NCBI GenBank assembly: GCA_016783105.1
Contig: JADHXF010000006.1
Span: forward strand, 1 to 44,229
Reading direction: 5' to 3'
Origin: Dehalococcoidales bacterium
GTDB lineage: Bacteria; Chloroflexota; Dehalococcoidia; Dehalococcoidales; RBG-16-60-22
DNA: 44,229 nucleotides
The notes beneath the pieces were generated by a model. It was given only the letters and a program-made list of their open reading frames with translations. It was not told the DNA's origin and ran no database searches. Shown here one piece after another: positions 34,468 through 43,661 of the stretch; position 1 is the stretch's first letter; every line of letters starts with the position of its first letter. The translations under genes were made by a program, and so were the position numbers.

Positions 34468-35292
34468 TTGTTAGTTGTTGCCTGCATTAAACAGGTCCCA
34501 GATACTACACAGGTTGAAATTGACCCGGTAACGGGCACTCTGAAGCGAGAAGGGGTGCCCTTTATCATGAATCCTTTTGATGCCCACGCCCTGGAAGAGA
34601 GTCTTCGCCTTAAAGACAGGTATGGATTCCGGGTAGTGGTTATCTCAATGGGCCCGCCGAATACCGAGATTACGTTGCGTAAATCTTTAGCTTTAGGCGC
34701 TGATGAGGCTGTACTCCTGAGCGACCGCGCCTTCGGCGGTGCCGATACTCTGGCAACGAGCTTCGTGCTGGCTGAGGCAATCAAGCGATTGAATCAGCAA
34801 GATGAATTGGTGGCGGTCATTTGCGGGCGGCAGACCATCGATGGTGATACGGCCCAGGTTGGGCCAGGCATCGCTACCCGTCTTGCCTTCTCGCAGCTGA
34901 CGCTGGTTGACCGCATCGAAGATATTGACCTGACAGCTAAAAAAGTCATAGTCAGGAGGAAAGTGGGTAGCTGGCGAGAAAAAGTTGAGGCACCGCTGCC
35001 GGCGTTGATTGCCGTGGTAAGGGAAATCAACCGCCTGCGCTACCCAACGCTGCCCAGACGATTAATGGCCGAAAAAGCGTCGGTATCGATATGGGATAAC
35101 AAGGAAATGAAGCTAGACGAGAATAGAGTCGGCCTCAAGGGTTCCGCAACTCAAGTGCGCCGAATATTTTCGCCGGAAAGAGCCAAGGGGGAAATTCTGG
35201 GCGACGGATTAAATGAACCTGAAGAGGCAGCCAACCTGCTGCTGGAAAATCTCATCGAAAAAGACGTACTTTATCTCAACTCGAGCAGTTAA
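34468..35292 (+). CDS. etfB: Electron transfer flavoprotein beta subunit
   Basis: EtfB binds AMP or a second FAD in the ETF dimer. The 274 residues begin with VVACIKQVPDTTQVEID. The family stretch NPFDAHALEESLRLKDRYG, the LGADEAVLLSDRAFGGADT region and CGRQTIDGDTAQVGP are all present. The start is TTG 34468, 7 nt after GAGGT; no in-frame ATG comes before the first motif. It is followed 13 nt later by etfA, then by a membrane Fe-S oxidoreductase. This is the common acyl-CoA dehydrogenase-to-quinone module. Confidence 0.94.
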   Translation: MLVVACIKQVPDTTQVEIDPVTGTLKREGVPFIMNPFDAHALEESLRLKDRYGFRVVVISMGPPNTEITLRKSLALGADEAVLLSDRAFGGADTLATSFVLAEAIKRLNQQDELVAVICGRQTIDGDTAQVGPGIATRLAFSQLTLVDRIEDIDLTAKKVIVRRKVGSWREKVEAPLPALIAVVREINRLRYPTLPRRLMAEKASVSIWDNKEMKLDENRVGLKGSATQVRRIFSPERAKGEILGDGLNEPEEAANLLLENLIEKDVLYLNSSS

Positions 35293-35305
35293 CAGAAAGA
35301 GGCAT

Positions 35306-36655
35306 ATGGAAGACAGGAAAAGAGTAAAAAGACCGCGCGGCGTAGCTCAACTCATTCCCGGTAAATGCATTGCCTGCGGCGCCCGCTGTCAGAGTTCCTG
35401 CCCCAAAGATGCCATCGAAATGAATGAGAAAGATGAGCCGGTAATCATTATTGATAAATGTATCGGCTGCCGTAAATGCCTTAAAGTCTGCCCCGTTGAC
35501 GCCCTTGAAATTTACTTAACTCCGGAAGAACAGAAAATCCTTGCCGAACTTGCGGTGCCGAAAAAGGCTGCCTCTGTAGAAGAAGCTCCTGAGGTAATAG
35601 AAGAGGCCGCCAGGCTACCTGCCCGACTTAAAGAGTACCGGGGAGTCTGGGTGTTTGTGGAGCAGACGGGTGGCGAACCGGCGGGGGTTTCCTGGGAGCT
35701 ACTGGGCGTTGGTGCTGATTTAGCCAGAGTCCGTGAAGAGGAATTATGTTCCGTGGTTATCGGTGACCATGTGGAGCACCTCTGCCAGGAATCATTTGTT
35801 TTTGGCGCGAGCAAAGCTTATTTGATTGACGACTCCGTATTCCGCCGCTACCGCACCGAGCCGTACTATAAAGCCATATGCTACCTGGTCAGGAAATACA
35901 AGCCGGAAATAATGCTGGTGGGGGCGACCGGACTGGGGAGGGACCTGGCCGGGGCCGTAGCCACCGAATTGCAGACCGGCCTTACTGCTGACTGTACCGG
36001 GCTGGCAATTGATGATAGGGGATTTCTGCTGCAGACCCGCCCTGCCTTCGGCGGCAATATCATGGCCACCATACTCACCGAAGGAACTCGCCCACAGATG
36101 GCCACGGTTCGCCCTCATGTCATGACCCTGCCCGCGAAAGACCCTTCGCGCAAGGGTAAAATTGTCCGTGAGGCTGTGCCGTTCCAGGAGGCGGACATCG
36201 TCGTCAAGGTGCTGGAAGTAATAGACGAGCGCAAGGCAGGCGATATAGATGTGGCGGCCGCGGATATCATCGTATCAGGTGGACGTGGCATGCGCGCCAA
36301 AGAAAATTTCAGCCTCCTTCAGGAACTGGCGGATGAGCTGGGTGGAGTGGTTGGTTCTTCCCGTGGCGCTGTCGAGGCGGGCTGGATGCCCGCCGAACGA
36401 CAGGTCGGTCAGACCGGGAAAACGGTCCGCCCCAAGCTTTACATCGCCTGCGGTATAAGCGGCGCAATCCAGCATTTAGTCGGCATGCAGGACTCCGATG
36501 TCATCGTGGCCATAAATATTGACAAGAACGCGCCTATCTTCGAAGTGGCCACCTATGGCATTGTCGGCGATGTGCTCAAAATTGTCCCGTCCTTGACGCA
36601 AAGGGTCAGGAAGCTTCGTAGTAAGGGCGTGGATTTCATGGTCGAGAGGCACTGA
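35306..36655 (+). CDS. etfA: Electron transfer flavoprotein alpha subunit with N-terminal two-[4Fe-4S] ferredoxin domain
   Basis: EtfA carries the shuttling FAD and accepts electrons from acyl-CoA dehydrogenases. The first 75 residues form a ferredoxin domain: CIACGARCQSSCPKDAI and CIGCRKCLKVCPVDAL. Then comes a Glu/Ala linker and the ETF alpha fold. The C-terminal FAD domain contains SGGRGMRAKENF, GSSRGAVEAGWMP, GISGAIQHLVGMQ and NIDKNAPIFEVATYGIVGD. At 449 residues it is longer than plain EtfA because of the fused ferredoxin. I chose ATG 35306 (AGAGG upstream); an in-frame extension would overlap etfB. Confidence 0.94.
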   Translation: MEDRKRVKRPRGVAQLIPGKCIACGARCQSSCPKDAIEMNEKDEPVIIIDKCIGCRKCLKVCPVDALEIYLTPEEQKILAELAVPKKAASVEEAPEVIEEAARLPARLKEYRGVWVFVEQTGGEPAGVSWELLGVGADLARVREEELCSVVIGDHVEHLCQESFVFGASKAYLIDDSVFRRYRTEPYYKAICYLVRKYKPEIMLVGATGLGRDLAGAVATELQTGLTADCTGLAIDDRGFLLQTRPAFGGNIMATILTEGTRPQMATVRPHVMTLPAKDPSRKGKIVREAVPFQEADIVVKVLEVIDERKAGDIDVAAADIIVSGGRGMRAKENFSLLQELADELGGVVGSSRGAVEAGWMPAERQVGQTGKTVRPKLYIACGISGAIQHLVGMQDSDVIVAINIDKNAPIFEVATYGIVGDVLKIVPSLTQRVRKLRSKGVDFMVERH

Positions 36656-36682
36656 CCAGATTGAAAGGGATAAGAAATTAAT

Positions 36683-38695
36683 ATGAATCCAGTAAGTCAT
36701 CTTGGGGTTACCGGGTATGTCCTTTTCTGGGGCCTGACCGGGCTGGCCGCAGGTGTATTCAGCTACCGGCTTTACCAGCTTTTTCGCTATCTTTCTCTGG
36801 GCAGGAAAGACGAAAGGTTCGGCCAGCTTTTCCGAAGGGCGGTAACGGCTATCGGTCATTTAATCGCGCAGCAGTGCCAGTTCAAGAACCTGACCAGAAA
36901 AGACCGGGCCGGCGTGGGACACATGCTCATGGTCTGGGGCTTTCTCCTATTTATCACCTATTACTTTCTCTTTATCATTATCGGCTCGGGATTCGGCATA
37001 TCCGATGTCATCGAGCACAGTGTGGTCTATGGCGTCTATACTTGGGTTATGGACATCGTTGCCCCCTTCATCATGCTTGGGGCACTATGGGCTATTTTCC
37101 GGCGCTTTATTATCAGGCCACCACGCCTTGAGGGTTACCGGACTTTTGAGGCGATGGTAATACTGGTCACCGTTCTCATCCATCCGATAACGCATCTGGG
37201 TAAAATTGCCACCCAGATCGCCGCCGGACACCCACCAGCCGGCCTCGGCCTGTCAACTCCACCTTTAAGCACCGCCTTCAGCCATGTCTACGCCTCCGGC
37301 GCCTCACTGGAAATGTGGCACAGTGTCTGGTTCTGGAGTCACTGGGGTTTTGTCCTGCTCGTACTGATAATCATCGGCTATACCAGATACAGGCACGTAG
37401 TCTTCGCCATCTTAAACGACCTCCTCTCCACACCACCTCCCCACGGCATCCCCAGCCGTATAAACCTGGAAGACGAGTCGACTTTCGGTGTCTCACGCAT
37501 AGACGGCTTTACCCGAAAGCAACTTCTTGACCTCTACGCCTGCGTCGAACCGGGGCACTGTCAGGAAGTATGTCCCGCCTACGCCACCGGAAAACCTCTC
37601 AATCCCCGCTCGTTGATTAAGGACCTCAAGTTCAACCTGTTAGCCAATGGACCGCTGATACTGGGGAAAAAGGAGCCATCGCTGCCATTAATTGCGGAAA
37701 GCGGAGAGGGCAGCATTGCCGAAGAGATACTCTGGGAATGCACCACCTGCGGTGCCTGCATGGAGGTCTGTCCGGTAAAAATTGAGCATGTGCGTCACAT
37801 CATCGATATGCGGAGAAACCTGGTACAGTTAAAAGCCAAATTTCCCGATGAATTACTGAACCTGTTTGAAAATATAGAGCAGCGGAGTAACCCGTGGGGC
37901 ATCGCTCCGTCAGAGCGCGTCAAATGGGCAAGCGAGATTGAAGCCAGACCTTTCTCGGCCACCGAGACTGAGTTCCTTTTCTATGTCGGCTGTGCCGGTG
38001 CTTTTGACGCCCGCAGTCGGCGCACAACACTCGCTGTCACCAGAATTCTGGATGCCGCCGGCATTTCCTGGGGCATTCTGGGTAAAGATGAGTTCTGCTG
38101 TGGTGATAGCCTGCGACGCCTGGGCAATGAATATGTCTTTGACCGTATGGCGCAGGATAACATCAAGTCTTTTGCCCAGAGAGGGGTAACCAAAATCATT
38201 ACCCAGTGCCCCCATTGCTACAGCACGCTTAAAAACGACTACCGACAGTATGGCGCTGAACTGGAAATCTACCACCATACCGAATTTATCTACAAGCTAA
38301 TTCAAAATGGAAAACTGAAATTGAATCGAGTGCCCGACCTGGGCAAACTTGTCTTCCATGACTCCTGCTACCTGGGGCGCTACAACCAAATCTATGAAGT
38401 CCCCCGTCAGGTACTCGCCGCGGTCACCGGCCATAAGCCAACGGAGATGGATTTACACAAAAACCGTTCATTTTGTTGCGGCGCCGGAGGTGGCCGGATG
38501 TGGATGGAAGAAAGTCTTGGCAAGCATATCAACACTGCCCGCGTCGAACAGGCGCTGGAAAAAGACCCGCAGACAATTTGCGTCTGCTGTCCGTACTGCA
38601 TGACCATGTTCGAAGATGGTCTAAAGGATAAAAATATCACGGAACAAGTTCAGATCCTTGACCTGGCCGAAATTACCGCTCAAGCCATAAAGTAG
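36683..38695 (+). CDS. Membrane Fe-S oxidoreductase (ETF:menaquinone oxidoreductase/HdrD-like)
   Basis: A 670-residue fusion. The N-terminal third has about five or six transmembrane helices of NarI-like type with conserved His that could bind heme b. The middle has two [4Fe-4S] sites: CVEPGHCQEVCPAYATGKPL and CTTCGACMEVCPVKIEH. The C-terminal half has two CCG domains: VGCAGAFDARSRR...FCCGDSLRRLGNE and HDSCYLGRYNQIYEVPR...FCCGAGGG. Genes of this type follow etfBA in many anaerobes and are considered to pass ETF electrons to menaquinone. It starts 28 nt after etfA. Together they support acyl-CoA oxidation from the operon at 24.7-29.4 kb. Confidence 0.9.
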   Translation: MNPVSHLGVTGYVLFWGLTGLAAGVFSYRLYQLFRYLSLGRKDERFGQLFRRAVTAIGHLIAQQCQFKNLTRKDRAGVGHMLMVWGFLLFITYYFLFIIIGSGFGISDVIEHSVVYGVYTWVMDIVAPFIMLGALWAIFRRFIIRPPRLEGYRTFEAMVILVTVLIHPITHLGKIATQIAAGHPPAGLGLSTPPLSTAFSHVYASGASLEMWHSVWFWSHWGFVLLVLIIIGYTRYRHVVFAILNDLLSTPPPHGIPSRINLEDESTFGVSRIDGFTRKQLLDLYACVEPGHCQEVCPAYATGKPLNPRSLIKDLKFNLLANGPLILGKKEPSLPLIAESGEGSIAEEILWECTTCGACMEVCPVKIEHVRHIIDMRRNLVQLKAKFPDELLNLFENIEQRSNPWGIAPSERVKWASEIEARPFSATETEFLFYVGCAGAFDARSRRTTLAVTRILDAAGISWGILGKDEFCCGDSLRRLGNEYVFDRMAQDNIKSFAQRGVTKIITQCPHCYSTLKNDYRQYGAELEIYHHTEFIYKLIQNGKLKLNRVPDLGKLVFHDSCYLGRYNQIYEVPRQVLAAVTGHKPTEMDLHKNRSFCCGAGGGRMWMEESLGKHINTARVEQALEKDPQTICVCCPYCMTMFEDGLKDKNITEQVQILDLAEITAQAIK

Positions 38696-38812
38696 GCAAA
38701 TCACCGGTTTATCTCAGACTTACTCAATTCCTGTTCCGGCCGACTATATGAATTCGCTTGTCTGCAGTTGTCAGTTTAAAGCAAATACAAAAGAGCCTGA
38801 CCATTCCTCTCC

Positions 38813-39976
38813 TCACTCAGCTGGCGGTGGCTGGGCTGCTGGTTTTGCCGGTATTACCTGCCCAGATTTAATAGTCATGATCGGTGAGATTAGATTATCT
38901 ACCTCGATAATTTGACGCTCGGAGTCCTCTAGTTTCCACTTTCCGGATAGTATTTCTAGAATGGAGACGTCAGCTTCCATACCAGGCTTCAGGCTGCCAA
39001 TCCGGGTTTCTTCCCCCAGCACGCGCGCTGGATTGATTGTTGACATCTCAATTACCTGCTTTAAATCAAATCCCAGCGCCAGGAATTTGGTCATGGTTAC
39101 GGTCATACCATATACAGTATGGCTCAGGTTACCAGCGCCAAGGTCGGTGCTTAAAGTGGTAGGTAAGATACCCTGAGCTATGCTTTTGCGGGCGACCTCG
39201 AAATTAAAGTTATTTATACCCAAAGCAGTATCCATGATGACCCCTCTCCCCATTGCTTCCCTTAGCTCAGGTAATACGGTGCCATCAGAGCGGAGGGCGC
39301 TGCCGAATTTGGTGGTATAAACATGGCTTAGAATGTCGCCCGCCTCCATCATGGGTAAAACTTCTTGAGTCAGGGTTGGCGATACCTGCTTTTTCAAGTC
39401 TCCGATATGTATCATAATCGGCATTCCGAACTGTCTGGCTATCTTCTTAGCTGTCTCTACCACCTTGATACCGTCGCGGGCTACGATGTTGCCAACCAGG
39501 CGTAGTTTCACACCTTTAATCAGCCCCCGATTTGCCTCGATAGTGCTGGCAATGGCCTCAAGGTTAATTTCATCCCAGTCTCTGAGCTCCGGCATGATGG
39601 AGAGCCCTTGAGAGCTCAGATGGAGGAAACAGAAAACCCGTGTATATGATGTGGGAATAATGTACTTGGGAAAACCACCAAAGATTGCCTCGCCAGTGCT
39701 TCCACCATCCACTACCGTGGTAACGCCCTGGTTTACCCCGGCTGTATCAGGATCTACACTCATTGTTAGAATACTGCCGGCAACGTGGCAATGCAGGTCA
39801 ATAATGCCAGGGGTAACTATTTTATCCCCAACGTCAATCACCTGCTGACCTTGCTGCGGAGGAATGTCTTTAGCGATCTTAGCGATTTTATCGCCGGTTA
39901 CGGCAACGTCCAGCTCATCATCTATGTTTTGTGACGGGTCAATGACTCTACCACCTTTAAGAAGTACATCCTGCAT
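38813..39976 (-). CDS. Amidohydrolase/deacetylase-type metallo-dependent hydrolase
   Basis: A 387-residue dihydroorotase/deacetylase-like TIM-barrel protein. The N-terminal barrel-flanking strand has KGGRVIDPSQNIDDELDV, followed by IVTPGIIDLHCHVAG with HxH. VKLRLVG supplies the candidate bridging Lys, MIHIGDL and SHVYTTKFG give further His ligands, STDLGAGNLSH the catalytic Asp, and the C-terminal GSLKPGMEADVSILEI closes the small beta domain. A strong AAAGGAGG precedes ATG 39976, so an earlier in-frame ATG at 39997 is not used. The Pro/Ala-rich tail is unusual. It is a lone gene convergent with the Fe-S oxidoreductase. Substrate unknown, probably a cyclic amide or N-acyl compound. Confidence 0.87.
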   Translation of the reverse strand: MQDVLLKGGRVIDPSQNIDDELDVAVTGDKIAKIAKDIPPQQGQQVIDVGDKIVTPGIIDLHCHVAGSILTMSVDPDTAGVNQGVTTVVDGGSTGEAIFGGFPKYIIPTSYTRVFCFLHLSSQGLSIMPELRDWDEINLEAIASTIEANRGLIKGVKLRLVGNIVARDGIKVVETAKKIARQFGMPIMIHIGDLKKQVSPTLTQEVLPMMEAGDILSHVYTTKFGSALRSDGTVLPELREAMGRGVIMDTALGINNFNFEVARKSIAQGILPTTLSTDLGAGNLSHTVYGMTVTMTKFLALGFDLKQVIEMSTINPARVLGEETRIGSLKPGMEADVSILEILSGKWKLEDSERQIIEVDNLISPIMTIKSGQVIPAKPAAQPPPAE

Positions 39977-40141
39977 TTTCGCCTCCTTTATGAACATTAC
40001 TTAGATTATACTCGATTGGTGCTTGAGCAGCGAAGCAAAGAAACCAAGATGGGGGCGCAGGTCAACCAAGTATCGCGGGTAGTACATAGGCAGCATCGAT
40101 TACATTGGCACCAAAACGTGCAACAGCCAAAGTTTGTCAAG

Positions 40142-40169
40142 GTAAACCATTGCCAGGCCAATGGTTTAC
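40142..40169. repeat. Perfect 11-bp inverted repeat
   Basis: GTAAACCATTG (40142-40152) and CAATGGTTTAC (40159-40169) are perfect complements around a 6-nt spacer. There is no following T run, so it is more likely an operator or recombination footprint than a terminator. It lies in the otherwise gene-poor stretch 40017-40511. Confidence 0.6.
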
Positions 40170-40306
40170 TTATTAATCAACGAGATGTAAAATGGCGTTA
40201 GGTCATATTATTTCATAGGATTTTGTCCCTTCCTATTGACAATGGAGAACATGGATGGCTAGGCGCGGACCTACTTTAGTAGTTGCAACCGCAATCGTCC
40301 GTAATA

Positions 40307-40480
40307 ATGAACTTCTCCGACTATGAATATCATCTCATGGCATCGAGATTCAAGCAGAGCATGACTGTATTGGTGGTACGAAAGCCCAATGAAATAGTGT
40401 ATGAAATGGCTGGGGCTTTCCTAGTAAACGGACATATACTCTTGAACAACAGGATGAGGGATAAACTGGGTCAATTTTGA
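40307..40480 (+). CDS. Possible 57-residue protein of unknown function
   Basis: A short frame from ATG 40307 with ordinary-looking protein composition: MNFSDYEYHLMASRF at the start, a hydrophobic strand MTVLVVRK, then GAFLVNGHILLNN. There is no clear ribosome site and I recognise no family. It could be chance, because it lies between a lone amidohydrolase and argG in the variable stretch 40017-40511, where I can support nothing else except the inverted repeat. Confidence 0.3.
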   Translation: MNFSDYEYHLMASRFKQSMTVLVVRKPNEIVYEMAGAFLVNGHILLNNRMRDKLGQF

Positions 40481-40511
40481 GCTGTAATCTACAGCCCTAA
40501 CAAAAAACAAT

Positions 40512-41780
40512 ATGTTGAAAACTATGCTAAAGAAAAAAGTGGTGTTGGCTTATAGTGGTGGTTTAGACACCTCCGTAATTTTAAAATGGTTAGTAAACAA
40601 AGGATATGACGTTGTCTGTTTTGTTGGCGATGTCGGACAAAAAGATGATTTTGAAGCAATTGAACAGAAAGCTCTGAAGACTGGAGCGTCGAAGCTCTAC
40701 ACCGAAGACCTGAGAGAAGAATTTGTTACAGGTTTTATTTTTCCAGCTCTCCGAGGGAATGCAAGCTATGAGGGACGATATTTGTTAGGAACTGCTTTGT
40801 CCAGACCACTCCTTGCCAAAAAGCAAATTGAGATAGCGGAAAAAGAAAAGGCCGAATATGTAGCTCACGGAGCGACTGGTAAAGGCAATGATCAGATAAG
40901 ATTTGAGCTCGCTTGCTATGCGCTAAATCCAAACATGAAAATCATTTCTCCTTGGAAAGACCCTGAGTTTCTGGCAGAGTTCAAAGGGAGAAGTAATCTT
41001 ATTAGTTACGCTAAAAAATGGAAAATTCCTGTTAAAGCCACCACGGAGAAGCCTTATAGCGAGGACGAGAATCTAATGCATATTAGTCATGAGTCGGGAA
41101 TCCTGGAAGATCCCGCGTTCAGACCGCCAGAGAGCTTGTTTACTACGACCACTTCTCCCAAGAAAGCCCCGGATAAAGAAACAATAATTGAAATTCACTT
41201 TAGAGATGGGGAGCCCATACAAGTTGTGAATAAAAATGATGGAACCATAAAAGCCAAACCTTTAGAATTATTCATGTATCTCAATGAGTTGGGAAGTGAA
41301 AATGGGATTGGCCGAGTAGATATGGTTGAAAACAGATTTATTGGTATCAAATCCAGAGGAATATATGAGGCGCCCGGAGCAACAATTCTTTGGCTTGCGC
41401 ACAGAGATATTGAGGGAATTGCTATGGACAAAGAAGTGCTGCACATAAGAGATATGTTAATACCAAAATTTTCTGAGCTTATCTACAATGGATTTTGGTT
41501 TTCTCCGGAGATGGATTTCCTCATGAGTGCTTTTAACAAAAGCCAAGAGGCCATTGATGGCAAAGTTATACTCTCTTTGTATAAGGGAAATGTAAATGTA
41601 GTTGGTAGAGAATCACCGACCTCCCTCTATGACCCTGTATTGTCCAGTATGGAAGTAGAGGGTGGCTTTGATGCAACAGATTCACGAGGGTTTATTAACA
41701 TCAATGCTATAAGATTAAAAGCTCATAATTTAGTCTTAGGAAAAAGAAAACCATATGACTGGCGTAAAAAGAAAAAGTAA
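40512..41780 (+). CDS. argG: Argininosuccinate synthase
   Basis: ArgG joins citrulline and aspartate with ATP to give argininosuccinate. The 422 residues have the PP-loop [14 protein letters not shown] (about 11-24), [18 protein letters not shown] segment (here [15 protein letters not shown]), [20 protein letters not shown] and [18 protein letters not shown] C-terminal parts, so the enzyme appears complete. Start at ATG 40512 or the nearby ATG 40524. argH overlaps its end by 26 nt. Base use is visibly A/T-rich (AAA, ATA, TTA codons, A-runs) compared with neighbouring GC-balanced genes, which suggests horizontal acquisition. Confidence 0.94.
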   Translation: MLKTMLKKKVVLAYSGGLDTSVILKWLVNKGYDVVCFVGDVGQKDDFEAIEQKALKTGASKLYTEDLREEFVTGFIFPALRGNASYEGRYLLGTALSRPLLAKKQIEIAEKEKAEYVAHGATGKGNDQIRFELACYALNPNMKIISPWKDPEFLAEFKGRSNLISYAKKWKIPVKATTEKPYSEDENLMHISHESGILEDPAFRPPESLFTTTTSPKKAPDKETIIEIHFRDGEPIQVVNKNDGTIKAKPLELFMYLNELGSENGIGRVDMVENRFIGIKSRGIYEAPGATILWLAHRDIEGIAMDKEVLHIRDMLIPKFSELIYNGFWFSPEMDFLMSAFNKSQEAIDGKVILSLYKGNVNVVGRESPTSLYDPVLSSMEVEGGFDATDSRGFININAIRLKAHNLVLGKRKPYDWRKKKK

Positions 41781-42966
41781 AAGCGTTGCGATGAAACTTT
41801 GGGAGAAAGAATACAGATTAAATAAGCAGGTCGAAGATTTTACTGTCGGTGACGATTACATTCTCGACCAGAAACTAATAAAATATGATGTCCTTGCTTC
41901 CATAGCCCATGCAAAGATGCTAGGTAAGGTCGGCATATTGAAAAAAGATGAGGTGCAAAAACTCATTATAGAACTCAACAATATTATTCAACTAGACAAA
42001 CAAGATAAGTTCAGAATTCTAAAAGAACAGGAGGATTGCCATACAGCCATTGAGAACCATTTAACCAAGGAATTAGGAGATTTAGGGAAAAAAATTCATA
42101 CAGCAAGATCAAGAAACGACCAGGTCTTAACTGCCCTGAGATTGTACTACAAAGAAGAATTGAACGACTGCAAAAGATTAATCAATGGATTAATTAAGGC
42201 AATAGAAAAATTCAACAGAAAATATGGGGAAATAGAATTCCCTGGTTATACTCATACCAGAAAAGCCATGCCTTCATCTATTTCGATGTGGGGTAGCGCC
42301 TTTATTGATTCGATGCAAGATAATTTAAAAGGTGTCAATTTTGTATGGGAATTAATAGATCAATCACCATTAGGCACAGGAGCCGGGTATGGTATACCAC
42401 TTAAGATAGACAGGGATTATACTGCTAAATTACTAGGATTCAGAAAACTGCAAGAAAATCCCATTTATACCCAGAATAGCAGAGGCAAATTTGAATCAAC
42501 AATACTGCATTCCTTAACTCAAATAATGTTCGACTTGAACAAAATTGCTACAGATTTAATTCTGTTTAGCATGCCTGAATTGGGTTATTTTGAATTGCCT
42601 GAAGAATTCTGCACTGGAAGCTCTATTATGCCTCAAAAGAAAAACCCTGATGTCTTGGAGCTGCTAAGGGCTAAATACCATATCGTAGTTTCTTACGAAG
42701 TACAAATAAAAAATATCATTAGCACTCTTATCTCTGGATATAATCGTGATTTGCAGCTCACCAAAGAACCAACGATGAAAGGACTGGAAATAACAAAGCA
42801 GAGTTTGTCAATCATGACCTTAATATTTACAAATCTAAAAGTCAACAAAGAAAATTGTAGCAGAGCCTTAACCGAAGATATCTATGCAACAGAAAAGGTT
42901 TATGAATTAGTTAAAATGGGTACGCCGTTTAGAAAAGCTTATAAAACTATTTCTGAAAAATATTAA
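41755..42966 (+). CDS. argH: Argininosuccinate lyase, probably short at the C-terminus
   Basis: ArgH splits argininosuccinate into arginine and fumarate. The 403 residues contain [16 protein letters not shown] (about 117-132), the [14 protein letters not shown] segment and the signature [20 protein letters not shown] with the catalytic Ser. The protein stops at [12 protein letters not shown], where family members normally run on for about 40-60 residues. Right after the stop the DNA becomes less A/T-rich and an IS3-type remnant follows within 160 nt, so the end may have been replaced by recombination. Most catalytic residues lie before the cut, so activity is possible. It overlaps argG by 26 nt. 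Confidence 0.9.
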   Translation: MTGVKRKSKSVAMKLWEKEYRLNKQVEDFTVGDDYILDQKLIKYDVLASIAHAKMLGKVGILKKDEVQKLIIELNNIIQLDKQDKFRILKEQEDCHTAIENHLTKELGDLGKKIHTARSRNDQVLTALRLYYKEELNDCKRLINGLIKAIEKFNRKYGEIEFPGYTHTRKAMPSSISMWGSAFIDSMQDNLKGVNFVWELIDQSPLGTGAGYGIPLKIDRDYTAKLLGFRKLQENPIYTQNSRGKFESTILHSLTQIMFDLNKIATDLILFSMPELGYFELPEEFCTGSSIMPQKKNPDVLELLRAKYHIVVSYEVQIKNIISTLISGYNRDLQLTKEPTMKGLEITKQSLSIMTLIFTNLKVNKENCSRALTEDIYATEKVYELVKMGTPFRKAYKTISEKY

Positions 42967-43661
42967 AGTTTCCGCGGGCTTCGGTATTCTCCCTCGCTAT
43001 TGCTCGGTCGGGACGTTGCACTTTCGCTTTTAAATATATGCCTCTTTAAATTCAGTAAGAAGAGCCGTATCACGAATTACTCACCATTCTGGTGGCATGC
43101 CCCCACAAAGGATACCGCTTCCTATGTTAGAGTTAAAGATAGTTTAGCTTCAGGAGCTGGTGGCCGATAGCCAAGAGAGCTATGCGGTCGTACCTGATTG
43201 TACTCCCTGCGCCACTGCTCTATCAATACCCTGGCTTCAGCGATGGGAATTCCCTGGCTGATGAGAACTTCGGCTTCCCTCAGCTTGTTCAAGACTTGGT
43301 CACAACCACCGAATTCTATACCAGTTCAAAGTAGAGGTAAACACGCCCACGTAGTCATCGGGATGTTTGTTCAACCGTAGGTATAGCTATACTGAAGAGC
43401 AAGGTTATGCATTCTCAAAGGCATAGTCGCAATAACATACTTCCCTTTAGTTTGGAAGTAACATTTTGACGTAATGCTACTCTTTTCTCCACAACCTCTC
43501 TTTCAATTGTAGTGATGATATTCTTCACGCCCGGCATTTGACAAATGGTCAAGGCAGCGCTTAATATTTACCTTGCAAATGCAGGGGTTAGCGGTAGTCA
43601 GCCGCCGAGGGGACGAGGAGTTAATTCAGCGAAAAGGCAATAAGAATGGGGGAAAGTAAAG
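42967..43661. other. Intergenic stretch with little coding content
   Basis: Apart from the IS3 remnant (43092-43316) I find no supportable gene, RNA or terminator here. Base composition shifts from the A/T-rich argGH block to a more balanced one immediately after 42966. Short unconnected frames with many stops are present. Confidence 0.6.
43092..43316 (-). mobile_element. Internally deleted IS3-family insertion sequence remnant
   Basis: On the minus strand one frame (43316 to stop 43122) reads VLNKLREAEVLISQGIPIAEA directly joined to RVLIEQWRREYNQVRPHSSLGYRPPAPEA (each half quoted from its own region). The first part matches the beginning of IS3-type OrfA and the second the end of the OrfB integrase. 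Everything between is missing, with the junction near 43231-43240. The end TGGCATGCCCCCACAAAGGATACC (43093-43116) resembles an IS3-type terminal repeat. The other end is not recognisable. A non-autonomous relic. Confidence 0.78.

Noticed and set aside
42967..43091. A possible missing ArgH tail after a frameshift
   Set aside because: None of the three plus frames after the stop resembles the ArgH C-terminus, so a simple frameshift does not explain the short protein.
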